NCBI GenBank assembly: GCA_009760855.2 | Contig: WPIO01000009.1 | Span: 3,655,001-3,719,000, forward strand | Origin: Cristatella mucedo | Taxonomy: Eukaryota; Bryozoa; Phylactolaemata; Cristatellidae | Reading direction: 5' to 3' | DNA length: 64,000 nt | Shown: positions 43,501 through 57,300 of the stretch, in pieces | How positions within the stretch are numbered: position 1 is the stretch's first letter | How the letters are laid out: every line of letters starts with the position of its first letter | Made by a program: the position numbers and the translations under genes | The notes under the pieces: generated by a model | Told to the model about the DNA's origin: nothing | Database searches by the model: none | The model's input: the letters and a program-made list of their open reading frames with translations, nothing else

Positions 43501-44490
43501 AAAGATACAGTCCACCACATGAGCGGCCATCGATAGAGCCAAATGGAATCGAGGGAAAGAGGAGGGGTCTGCAAGGGGGGGGGGAATCATGATAAGCTAT
43601 CACGATGAAATCGACCATAATCGACTAAAAATAATTACACATGAAAACTGTGGCTCACGGTCAATACCGGCAAGATGCACGAAGGCAAGAATTGTTGCAG
43701 TCCGCTACAGCGGGGATGGCCAGAACTTAGGTGCTCTGCACTAAATCTGCTAGCTGGTTTCATGGCTGAGGTTCGACACTGCTTCAGCCATTCGACACTC
43801 GAAACTAGCAAAAGGTCGTGTACGTCACCTTTACCTCCCCATGGTTCCTGCGCTGATGCACACAGCCCTAAAATGCAGCATTGCCGGGTGAGCGTGAATT
43901 AGCCTTGAAAGCTTGTCTTCCTATTTGCTGCAGATATTTAGATAAGTGTCTACATAGGCACATCTGTTCTGAAATGACCTAGTACTTGATTATTGAGCCC
44001 ACCATACCAAATCAATAACTGCATCAAAAAGAAACTGCAGATCATGCAGTAAACTAAAACTATGGTTCGTGTTGTAACAAGCTAAAACTACAGGTCACCT
44101 TGTAACTTGCTGACAAAGATTCCAAGTTCAGCAAAGCATTTTAACACTTGTTTGTATGCACATTTACAAAATGAGCTCAAGCTTTCGAAGATTTTTCTGA
44201 TTTGACCTACCTGCATAACCCCCAACACAAAATCTCAAAGCTCTTCGGGCAATTACTAATGGACAAATACCCTACAGACCGGGTTCAAGACAGCTAACAT
44301 TTCAGGACACTGAATGAGTGGTTATTTTGGGTTAAGCTTGCCTTTAGTGAAGACAACCTCTTCGGCAGTTTTCAGCACAGCGTTAAAAAGTGCTCTTTAC
44401 ATTACAATGATTTCACCGATACGAGAGCTTGTGTCGGCTCAGCTGGTCGTAAATAGTTGGGCTTCCCAGGTCGATCGTGGGCATCTCGCA

Positions 44491-44562
<72 letters not shown>

Positions 44563-47500
44563 CATCTTGCAAGATGAGAGGGCGGCTTCGGGAAACAAGC
44601 GGCTAGCTCGCATGCAGCCATAAAGCAGCTGTCCCTCTCAGAGTCCGGCCGCCACTGCATTCATCTGATCCGACGATATCAGGCCTGGCCATGGTTAGTT
44701 GCTCACGGTACCTCACATAGCAGGCAGAGCAGAGCAGAACTCCAAGAGGCGATCAGCGATGCCTCCCTCGTGACTGCAGCTCGTCCATACGGTCGAGCAT
44801 TGAGCAACCACTCAGGGGCAGGTCGCTAAGAAAACAGAGCAGCAATGCTATCTCCTTTCTTATTGCTGATAAGACGTCCACGGTCGATCCCCGAGTCACG
44901 TGGCAGAGGTATGTGGCTGCACACCAGCGCACCCCATTGCATACACCTATCTTTGATCCTTATAAAGTTAATAGTTTGCTGCTCCAAACCAACGGGTATA
45001 ATGATTACATAGCAAAGCATGTCTAGGGAAGCCCTTAGGGACATAATGACCTAGTTAGCACGCTCCAAAAGGGCAAGTTTTTGACATGACACTCAGAATA
45101 AATCATGAGTCGGCTCATTTCCTGAATTGACAAACGGGAGATGACAAGTACTAGCTTTGGCAACGTCCCCCAAAGTGAGTAAGATAAATCGAGCGTGGCA
45201 TTGAATAATTATACAATTAAAAGCTTTTTCGTGTAGCTCACTCCCATAAGTCACAAACGCTACCAAGTCACAGTTCCTCCTGAATGCCGAACATACAGGG
45301 AATTCACTGACCATATTTGCATGCTCACACTATGCATGCAACCATGTACCAACCCCAACCATGTTACTCTTGCTGTTTATTAAGCATGCTACCACTGACC
45401 ATTCGATCGTGTTTCTTGGTGTAATGTATCTCCGTCTGTTACTCCACAAAGCCATAAAGACTATGTGGGTGTTACGCAGGAGAGTTTTGTATAGCGCACT
45501 CACAGCCTAATCAGCTTTCGGTATGCATTCGGTAGCCAACAGACTTCGTCTCACCCAAAAAAAAGAGAGTGGGAAGCATAGCAGAGTCAGGAGAGCAATT
45601 GAGGTAGTGAGTAGAATGGAACTAGCTGCTCAGGACCTCTGAAAAGGATGAGCCATAGTCGGCAGCAGGAGAGTAGTTGTCGTTGCGTAAGAATTGTGGA
45701 AGCGAGTTCCACAGTCTAGGCCTTGCAGAGCTAAAGCTTCTGTCACCTACGATCTTTAAGCAGAGGAATGAAACAGCTAATTTAATGTCCACACCAGACC
45801 TGAGGGAACGAAGAGGCTGAAACTGGTGCAGCAGTTCAGCTAGGCACGAAGGAGCCAAGCCGTGGCGGACCTTGTAGGTCAGCATAAGAACTTTGCTCTG
45901 TACCCGTTGCTCAGCCGGTATCAATCCGAGCTCTTTTAGCAAAGGAGAAACGTGCCTCTGGGACTTAAAGACTAGCCTTGCAGCCATATTCATAGTCAGA
46001 GGCAGTGGCCTAGTTGCTTTCTTTGGTAGCCCAGCCAAAAGGGAATTACAATAATCAAGCCGAGACAAAACGAAGGAGCTAGTTAGATTTTTTGCAAGAC
46101 GCTGTGGAAGACAGCTCCTAATCTTGGATAGGGATCGGATGTGATGGCTAGCTTTAGAAGCAGTCTTCTGAATAAAGCTTTTAAAATTGAGGCAGCTGTC
46201 GAAAACGATACCTAAATTTCGAGCGAGTGGTGATGGTCGCACAACAGCATCACCTATTAGAAGAGCAAAGCCTTTTAATCTAGCCATACGCTTAGGGTGT
46301 CCTATGAGCAGCAGTTCGGTTTTATCGTCATTTAGTTCAAGAAGTTTTCCGACATCCAGGATGAATATCAGCTTTCCGACATCCAGGATCGAATGTCAGC
46401 AAGGCAAGCATTCAGTTTCTCAGTTGCTGCAGCAGATTCCGACGTTTTGAATGACAAATACAACTGAGTATCGTCAGCATAAAAGTGATATCCTATTCCA
46501 TGGGCCTTAATCCCTTTTCCAAGAGGTTGAGTTTAAATGGAGAACAGCAAAGGACCGAGTGCAGACCCTTGAGGGACTCCACAGGTAACCTGTCTCGTGT
46601 GTGAGACCTGACCGCCACACGACACGGATTGAACACGATCAGACAAGTACGATTTAAACCATGCCAGTGCTTCGTCTGCCAGACCGATCGTTGTTCTCAA
46701 TCGTTCAAGCAGAACATCGTGATCAATGGTGTCGAAGGTAGCTGACAGATCTAGCATAGGTAGGGCAGTGACATTCCCGTCGTCGTTGCTACGTAGAATG
46801 TCATTGTTAGCACGGAGGGGAGCAGTTTCAGTGGAGTGCTGTCTCTTGAATCCTGATTGAAATGTTTCTGACATTTCATTATTTTTATTATGTTCAACCG
46901 GCTGCTTAGCAACAATTTCTTCAAGAATCTTTGACAAGAAAGGAAGAAGGAAAACTGGGCGATAATTTGCAAGGACCTCTGCATCTAATCCAGGCTTTTT
47001 AAGTAGGGGTCTAACTATTGCCGATTTGAAGGACTTGAGGATATCACCTTTTCCCAAAGAAGCTGTAAAAGTCTGAATGCAGATCAATAAGATCTGCACC
47101 ACAAACAAAATTTCAAAAATTGTCTATAGCAGTAAATGTAATGCACCTAGAAAGAGATTTGAGTTCTCCGAGGGCACTTTATGAAGTCAGTTATTATCAT
47201 TATTCATTGCATCTATCTGTGCGATTCTATGATTGTAGACACATGATTTTATTTACAGGAGTTGAAGGCTAATCGAATTTGAGCTCCAGCAGAAATTCCT
47301 GAAATAGGAGTTCTGTAGGGCCGTGTCTCACGTAGCATTAGCATTGGATGTTGCTTAGACGAGTCACCCGCGTTTACTCTGCAAGTAATAGTGTGGTATC
47401 GTATATTCCATTGAAAGGTGACAGCGACCGCACGGAGAAGTCGGCTGTGGCCCACACGGCAGCTGAGATTGCTACTGCAACCCCCTGGTCCAAGTCCAGC

Positions 47501-50500
47501 AGTGCAATATGGGTCAATCGCCTGAGACGTCACAATCGCACTGTGAAGTCCTCGGCCTCCGCTTTGCCAAGAGCAGCAGCCACTAGCCCACTAGCACTGT
47601 GGTGACATAATCACACCACCACCACTTTGGTGTCATAATCACAAATAGTTCTATTTACCTCTAGGGATTGTCTGGTGCACTAGAAAAGCAAAAGGTCATC
47701 AAAAGGCTACGTTTTCCAGCTACCTGCTTGCAGTTACCTAAACAAATCAAAATTCTGCATTCTTCGAAGAAAATCCACGCCCCAGGCAAAAATTCTCAAA
47801 GAGATTAGATTTGGTTTTCTGCAAGCTTGGATTCCACCTGGCCATAACTCATCGTATAGAATAGTGATCTTGGTTATGCTTGCCTCAATGTGACTATGAA
47901 ACACGATCCTGCCAAAATACCAGGCCCGGTGAGACTATGGCCGGTCAGACAACAGAGCCCATGACTGCCAGGTATTGTAAGAGATATGGGAACAACGATT
48001 CTCACTGACTCTGATCACAGATAATGTGGCTACTCGAAAGATTGACTCTTCACCATCGCTAACAGAAGTCTATCAGAGCTCCACTTGTGCTATGGGTTGA
48101 ATAAATCAGATAACTCTGTACTTGCATGCATGCATACATGCATTTCCTCTCACTGGACTGCCTGCATGGTCGTAACAGTGTCCAATACGCACAGTTCTTA
48201 TGTCGGTACAATTTTTCTTTCAAAATACACGGCCAATACACAGAAACCCTAAGGATGTGTGGAAGTCTTTGCAAAAAAACTTTCCACTCGGGTAGAAAGA
48301 AACCCGAGCCTTCATCTGCTGCAGTTCAAGCAGACACCTTATCGAGTGGGCGATCGAGAGGACTATCACCAACAAACACAAATGCACTCTCTAACTATTC
48401 CACAATGTGCACACAAAAGCTGCTTCATGTAAGAAAAAGAAAGTCTTGCAACAACAGTGCTTAAGAAATGAATATAGATGCATGTGATGTGATCCATATA
48501 ATAAGAAACTAGAGTGGCCCTTGAGTCCAGCCCACAGGCCAGTTCCCACTGTGTGTAAGAAGACACGTGGCTTAGATGCCAGAATGCATGCAAATAAATA
48601 TCTGTCACTGAGTCACTGAATGGTTACCTGCCAAGCTACATAGTCCTCCAGCTCCTGGCTTTCAAATGACAGCATCACCTCGTGCCCCGAGTCGCAGGCC
48701 GCGCATATTTTATCTTGCTTTATATGTAGCACAAAGGAACGCCTGAAACGAGACACACCTCTGTTGCTCCTAATACGTGCACAAGCTTGCTAGCTACGAC
48801 AGACTCTACTAATAGCGCAAACAAATCTGGTTTGGTCCAGTGGTTAAGGCGCTTGCCCCGACCGAGGTCTGGCTGAGGTCGTGGACTCGAGCCCCGAGGC
48901 ATATGTGAAGCGCCTGAATAGAGATTAAGTTCTCTTGGGGCGCTATAAAAATGAATTATATTTTGTTTAATCCTAAGACAATCAGGCGGCTGTTTCAGTC
49001 CCACTGGTTGCTTGCCCCTACGTGTTTGTCCATGACTGGATAAAGCCGAGAACCTGAGCAGGTGTTGTGCCGGAGGGCTTTCTGACGCACTCAAAGCCAT
49101 GGCAGCTATCAGTGCACTCAAACAATGGCCAACACACCTCAATTCATGCAGCAAAATGAAAGTAAGAAGCAGAGCTGAATTATATAATGTATACAGTCAC
49201 GGAAGTGAGTAGCAAGCCAGCTGGGATAACATACAGCTCACGGATAGAGGTGACAGGGTTACTGTTCTCATTGCTTTTCTCAGACCTACATGCCCTGATC
49301 AGCCGTACCCCCAGCTGGGGATTTCAGCAACGTCTACATAGTTGCTTGACAGCTGTGAGGTCAATTCCTGTTGTTGAGGTCAGACACCCCCTACCCACAT
49401 CTGTCTTGTCGTGACTGACAAAGAATACTTCCCTTCCTTATCTACCTGCCGTTCGGCCTGATCGGACCTCGGCTTTGTCCTTTTCCTCAGGCGCTGGAAT
49501 AAACAGCCAATAACTGTGTGTTGATATACCTCAATGAACATTCGAGCCAAAAAGCTACCGTAGGTCAATTATCGCTACGAGTAAAAGCAATCTACAAGCA
49601 TGGACTGCTGGCTCGAAGCAGCAGTAACAAAAGAATACTCGAAAAACCAATAGCACAGCTCAGTTGCTCCACCACGACAACTGCACCAAACACGTTACTT
49701 TACCACTGAAATCATTGCTCTCCAATTGCACGGCACACACTCATTGCACGGTGCACATTCCAGTGCTAGATCCACCCAGTGTGACTTGTGGTCGTTGAAA
49801 TGCAGAGCACGGTGAAATACATGCTACACTAGATGAAACAAGAATGACCAAGTATTAAGCAGCCTTCTTCAGTTTTTTTCAGAGGTCTCGCTTTCTGGCA
49901 AAGAAAAAGCGGTGATCTCGAGCACTAGCCAGTTTACTGGGGAGGCACGAACACAAAGATTGAATCAACGAGCCTCGATATCGTGGAGGCCAGATGGGCC
50001 ACGACGACATCGAGGCTGGTAAGGCCTCTGATAGGGCCATCAGCAAACTGCACACAACCTTGTAAGGAGCTCGCTCTTCACGACCGAGGTCGCAGCAGGT
50101 TCGAATCCTGCAGTGGGTGATCCATAATTGCCAACTGCATACACCGAAGTGATAGCTGCTAAGACTCTCCTGCCGCCACACAAATCACGTGGTTAAATCA
50201 GCTGATAATATTAGCTGGCAGAGAAAAATGGCTAGCTCATTGCGGCCACTTGGACTAGGTCGCGGCTCCCCTATGAGAAAAAGCTTGCTCAAGGTGTCGT
50301 GACAGATCTTTACTGAGACTGCCAAGCGTTTTCCAGCTGATTCTGGGGTGTCTACCCTAGGCGCTACAGACTGTGCCAGTCGTTCCATTAACTGCCATAG
50401 AGGACAATGCTGTACGCTATTTCGGACTCTACACATGTTTACCCTTTATATGTGACAACTCTTCCCAGCACAGCATATGCCGATATGAATTAGTTTTGCA

Positions 50501-53500
50501 GACAGAGCAGATACCACAAAGCGAACTCGCCTGAAGAGCTAACAAAAACTAGCAAAATAACCCTCTCACAAGCTGAACTTGCCAGCTGGGTGGTAGTAAC
50601 TCCGAGCCGCATGATTAAAAGAAAGTTTAATTTTAGCTATCCTGAACGGTGCGATCTGGTGTGTCTTTCCTATTAGATGCAGCAGACCGAGAAGCAAACT
50701 CGGCATGAGAGCACAAGACACGTGAAAGCAAGAGCCGATAACTAGATCTGCACATGGCACGGACACAAGACAATCTGACGATGTTGCTTGCCGCCCATCA
50801 GAGAAGGGCGTGTGGCTAGCATGACTCAAAGCTCGCAGGGACACACTCGATGCATGAATGATTACAGTGCTGCTCCGTACCTGCTCTGATCATAGCCCGG
50901 AGCCGTGATGGTCACACTTAAAGAGGAATTGAGGGCATCGTTCAAACCGTCGGCATGCACGGATATCAGAGGATCCATGATAGCCTTTGCCATGTGGTCG
51001 AGCGTCTCGGCGGTGCGCAACCTCAGCACGGTATGACGAGCAATAGCGACCATTTTCTCCAGCAGGCTACAGCTAAGTGAGCGAACCAGCTGCGTATGAC
51101 AGACAGTAATGTAGAATCACAGCTTAATGGGCCAAGGAGATGCTGCTGGAAGAAACCGGTGTTTCGAGATGGCTGCCGCAAAGTACGACCGCCTGCAGAG
51201 GGCGGCACACGCACGACCACCGCCAGCGTGCGTTGGCCGATCGGCATAGCAAGAGACAAGAGAGCACTCACTTTTCGGCGGCCAGCTCGAGGACGGCCTG
51301 CGTGCTGTAGCCGTGTGGGCCGGCAAGGCGGCGAAGGCGGCTCGGCCCGAGCGATCCTGACGCCGGATGGGGTCCGGGCCTGTGCAGTGTGCGATAATGC
51401 TGCGCCCTCATCAGCTGCTGAAGAGCCTGCTGAAGCACTCGCTCGGCAATGGCAGCTTGCCGAGCTGCCATTGCCGGGAGCAAAGTGGTGCCACTGGCCT
51501 GCACTAACACGTCCTATGAGCCGAAAGAGAGCCGTGCAATGGTAAAGCAATGCGACTGCTGCCGACAGCTGCTGACATCCGTGCAGGCGGCAAAAGAAAT
51601 CGAGGCCGTTCCATCGAGCATTGGCGAGTCGGTGGCAAGGCTGCTGCAAGGACTGGCTGAGGGGGGACAACAGACCGACCTTGTCTGCCGGTTTGTCTTT
51701 GTGGCAAAGAGTGATGTGCATCTTGAAATTTGGAAACAGCTGCAACCGATAACCATAAACCTATCGGTGGAGGTCTGCAATGCATCGGCAGCAGTCGTGA
51801 CAAGTTCAAGGGGGGCTCACTTACGTGGACTATTATCTGATTGCTAACGACCATGTGTGGTATGCTGGCATTGAGCTGGTAGGCTTCCTTCGAAAGCTAC
51901 AGAGAACATTGAGACAGCGAATATTGCAGGCATCGGCAGAAACAGCCACATAAAATAAATAATATAATTCATTTGCATAGCACCCTAAGTAAATTCAATT
52001 TATTCAGGCGCTTGATATATTCAACGGGCTAGAGCCCACGATCTCGGCCAGACTGTAGTCGAGGCGAGCACCTTAACCACTGGGCCACACATCCAAGGCT
52101 TGAATTAATGCCATATAAACATACAAGTTAAGAGCCACTGATGGGCAGGAGGTGTGCGGTTTGCAGCCTGATAGCATGTAAAAAATCTGGGTCACCGTGT
52201 CATGTATCAACTTGCTTAGCGATAAAAAACGAGGATTTGGCATCTCAACAAATTCATATTTTGAGCTAATAAGAGAAAACTGAAAAACCGGTTGAAATGC
52301 TAACTTGTTTCCTTCAAAATATATAAGTAAAAAAACACATTAAAAAATCGCTAGAATGCACATTCATCCACCAACAGATCAGTAGCGGCTGAGACCATCC
52401 ACCAACTTGCTGCTTCAGCAAAATATACATTAAACAAGACCCATTCAGCACTATGGAATAGAGAGGTACATATGAAAGCGAACAAAGCCTGAATGGTGTT
52501 GCCGCTACTACAGCAATCCCCCTTTGATAATACAGGTGATGTCTAGTTGACTGCTGCCGCTAGGCTGGCAGCTGTACAGAGCTTCTAACCAAAGACCCTA
52601 CCTGGGCCATTATCTCTTTGCAAAATAGCACATTCTGAGCAGTTTCCAGCTTGCGGTGCCAAGCCGAGCCACCGAGGTCACCCATCGAAGCTGGAACTTC
52701 TTGCGGGATGCCAAGCATGGCATCGATTTTCTCTACTGCATCGTCATCTGCAAGGACAGCACGGAATGCATCAGACAAGTGACTACATAATTAGTTGGCA
52801 CGACAGGCCTCTCACCACGAGCAGTCGCAGAACAGCAATGCCAGGTGCAAAGGCCAGTAAAACGACTCTACAGCATCTGGGGAAGAGGTTGCCATCTTTG
52901 GCTCCAGCCTAACTCTCGGATATACTCCCCCATCAGACCAAGAATCGTACCAACCGCTTTTCGAAATCCAACAGTTTACAAATACCTCGTACAAACCACA
53001 AACCCTTTGGAGACCGTGCATTTAGTTCGTATACTCCCAAGCCCTGGAACTCCCTCCCGACCTGCGTCAGAACATCCCCTGACCGGACCACATTTAAAAA
53101 GAACTTATAACACACCTATTTATGACAGCATTTAGTGGGTCCCTGTGATTCGTCCTTCACGTGCTTATGCATGCTGACACTGTGCATGCCACCCCTAACC
53201 ATGCTATTCATTTTGTTTGTTTATCAAGCATGATATTACTCACCATTCGATTGCATTTCCCTTTGCAGCAAATGTAAAGCACCTAGAGAGAGATTGAATT
53301 CTCTGAGGGCGCTTTATCAAGTGCATTATTATTATTATTATTAACAGCAATGGGCGTAATGCAGTCTCCAGCACAACCTGCTTAGCTGCATACCAGAAAA
53401 ACTTCGATGTTCAAACCGATAGAACTTGCTTCACTACCGAGATGCCGTTGGATCAGTAGTGCCCAAGCTGCCAAAACTTCGGGCATTAACATTAGCCGAT

Positions 53501-54316
53501 CCAACGGTTATAAAGGCATCGAAGACAGCTAGGTTTGCCTCAGGCATTTAAGTGGGTCACGAACTCTTTACAAAAGTTAAATCTTCATATCATTTAGCAA
53601 CACTCTCGCACTTGCTGTTCTTAGACTGAACAGCTTCTGAAGATAGGCTTTTATGAAAGTGCTATTTAGAAACAAGAATAAATAGTTTCTGCTCCATCAA
53701 TCATCTACAAGTGTCCATTGGAACAGAAGAGTAGATAGAATGCTAGTCTTCTAAGAGTTAGCACAATGAAAGCCGATGGCTGAGATACCTAACATACTAC
53801 CCTAAGAAACTTGTTTGGAGGTTGTGCATCAATTTTTTACTTAAGATACATTCAGTTCAGATGGGAGCTGCTATGGGCTACGGTAGCAAGACATCTAAAA
53901 AGTAGCAGATACTGCATCAATCGCCGTGGCGACAGCAGCATGACTACAAGATGTAACTTCCCTCGAGGCTAATGCTCCGTTGCCAATGTCGGAGACGAGT
54001 ATTCACCTGTACACGAGTCAATAGCCAAACACGAGCATTGGACACAGCAATGAAGCAGACACGTACGAGGTGGTTTTAGAAGTGAGACAGCCACTCTCTT
54101 AGCTTATCAACTCCAAGTCGGCTCCAGGTATTCGAGGTGAGAGCCGGCTGAACCCGTGAGTACTAACAAAAACCGACAGATGCCGCCAGACTCTCGTAAA
54201 CCCTCGTCCGGTGTGAACCACAAACCCCAGTGGCAAGCCATGAAGCTTCCTCTACGGTAAAATCTGGTAGGTAGCGCTAACGAAAAAGAGTACAAAAACT
54301 GAACAGCAAGCCAAAG

Positions 54317-54385
<69 letters not shown>

Positions 54386-57300
54386 AGAGGTCATGAATTA
54401 GCAAGAAAACAGCTGGTGCAAAACTCTGCAGCTAGGCTTGTCTGTCGTGAGTGTCGCAGTTGCCACATTACTCCACTTCTCGCCGACCTGCACTGGCTAC
54501 CAGTCAAGCAACGGATTGACTTCAAGGTTTTGTCGCTCACTTTTAGGTCACTTCATTCTTTGGCTCCAGCCTATCTCTCCGATATACTACCCCATCAGGC
54601 CAAGCATCGTACCACCCACTTTTCGGAATCCAACAGTCAACAAATACCTCGTACAAACCTTAAATCCTTTGGAGACCGTGCATTTAGTTCATATGCTCCC
54701 AAAGCCTGGAACTGCCTCCCGACCTGCGTCAGAACATCCCCTGGCCTGACCACATTTAAAAAGAATTTAAAAACACCTATTTAGGACAGCATTTAGTGGG
54801 TCCCTGTGATTCGTCCTTCGTGTGCTTATGCGTGCTGAAACTGTGCATGCTGCCACTAACCACATTTGCATGCTGACCCTGTGCATGTCACCCCTAACCA
54901 TTATATTCATTTTGTTTGTTTTTTCAAGCATGATTTTACTTACCATTCAATTGTGTTTCCCTTTGCAGCAAATGTAAAGCGCCTAGAAAGAGATTGAGTT
55001 CTCTGAGGGCGCTTTATCAAGTGCATTATTATTATTATTAAAGCAGAGCTTTGAGTCTGAAAAGATGCCCCTTTATCATAGCAGGATAGAAGACAGACCA
55101 GGCAAGCGAGCACATGTTGAATGCACAAGCCAAGTGAGTGCATAAGCATGGCTAAAGTGCTCAAGTTGCAACCATGTGAAAGTGCAAATGTCAACACAGC
55201 GCAAATGCACGAATGAGGCGCCTGCCGACTGGATGAGCGCATACAAATAGCAAAGGCATGCGTAGCCCAGAACCACAAGACATGACTGGCTGACAGCAGT
55301 GCTTCATCAAGCAGCCAGCAAAACATGGGCGCTGCCTGTGACATGACTGACTAGAGACATCACCTGTGATCATGTGGATGCTGACTTGAATGCTAGCAGC
55401 ACCCTCCAGATCCGGTGGCAAGACGATCTCCAGGGAACTCGAGCCAGGCTCGGTGGCTGGCTTCTTGATAACCTCAAAACTTCCAGCATGCCAGAAAGTG
55501 GATCCCGCTAAAAATTAGGAAAATATGTGAGGTGACTGTGAACAAGGCAAAAAGCAGACATAACACAAACTTGGAACATATCTACATGCATTTCTCTCCC
55601 GAGTTCACGACCGTGACAGCTGAGCAGCACTCATACTGTCTGTATAGCGTACACCAACGTAAATTTTGCTGCGCACACAGAGGAATGTATACAATCATAG
55701 CCCTGAATAATCATAACCCAGCCCTGCATAAAGTATCGTAGGGTGGGCATGCGATTGTTGGACTTTAGCCTCTACTGTTACTGTCAGAGATCGTGGGTGC
55801 CATGCCTGAGGAATACTATTAGTAATAACATTAATAGGGCGTTTGCATGGAAATATGGCTGTCACTTTGGATTTCTTCCTCAGATACTTCGCAATACTTG
55901 GTGGGCCGTGATGGCACACTAGGTAAGGCGGTTGCTTTCACGACCTTCGTCCCGAGGTCGTGGGATCGATTCTTGCGGTGGGCGATCCTTTTATTGCCAC
56001 TGCAAGCAGTGCTGATAGCCAGCCGTAAAGGCTCTTCTGTCTCTATACAAAAGAGGCTGTTTAATCAGCTAGGATTTATTTATTTTTAGAAGGATCTGAT
56101 GGTCAATTGTGTCAAAGGCTGCAGAGAGATCCAGAAAAAGCAGACTCCCACCCTTGTGAGCCGTGATGGCACACTAGGTAAGGCGGTTGCTTTCACGACC
56201 TCGGTCCCGAGGTCGTGGGTTCGATTCCTGCGGTGGGCGATTCTTTATCGCCACTGCAAGCGGTGGTGATAGCCGTAAAGGCTCTTCTGTCGCTATACAA
56301 AAAGAGGCTGTTTAATCAGCTAGGATTGTCAGCATCACTCAAAAGGTCATTGAAATTTGGGCAGAGCAGCAGGTTCTACTGAACTTGCTACCAAAACCTG
56401 GTGAGCTGATATAGTCGTTTAGTTGACAGGACAACCACCCTTTTACAGTCTTGGATAAAAATTACAGAGTTGCATGGAAGTTAGGTTCCACCGATCTAAG
56501 GTCGGCTTTTTATTTGAGTGGCCTGATAACAGCTGTTTTCACATGGGAACCAACTTCACCGGTAACCAGGGCCAAATTAACAATATTTGCAATGTTAGGC
56601 CATTACAGTTGCTACAGCCTATGCATACCTATCGGACTGAGCCCCGGCCCTGAACTAAATCATCACTTTCCTGCCTAGCACATAGATAGTGACATGTGTA
56701 CCTCACTGCCCACATGCATAGGACAAGATCTGAGTAGGCATGACAAATAGTTCTAGCAATCAATCCAATCACTCAAGAGTGCTTAAAACTGAAGAATCTT
56801 CTTCTACTGTCAGCAGGCAAGGTTTGAAAAGCATACAATGCAAAGTAAGAATTGCTAGCACTCAAGCTATGCCCCAGGGTAAAGAGCAGGAAGTGACTCA
56901 AAGTAGCAATGGTTGGATCATGGAATAGGGAAATACTTGTACATGCGCATAGGAGTGAGCACACTAACTGTACGGCATACACAAAAACACCTCGAAAATC
57001 CTTGCCAGCAATCGACAATTAGCAGTATCGACATGCTCAGGCAGAGGCTACTACAATGGGTTCGTGAGTAAACCCAAGCCTGATCTGACCTGTGCCCGAT
57101 CTGGCCATATCAACAAAACGCAAGCCTTACCCGTCTTATAGCTTAGGTCACCGATGATGGCGTTGCCCACTTTCTTCAGGCGCCAGTTCTGCCTTAGTTT
57201 TAGAAGCTCCATGTGAAACTCGGTCTGCTGTTGCGACTTAGCAGCTATGTCCAGCTGCCCTTTGCAAAGACGCTCGGCGCCTCGTGCAAGAATTTCGGCT

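Noticed and set aside
44314-44660. Open frames rich in Arg-Glu or Ser-Leu
   Set aside because: They are translations of the (GA)n array.
51023-51745. 240-codon open frame on the minus strand
   Set aside because: It spans MED17 exon 8, the 181-bp intron and exon 9 in a non-coding frame. The conserved protein is obtained only by splicing.
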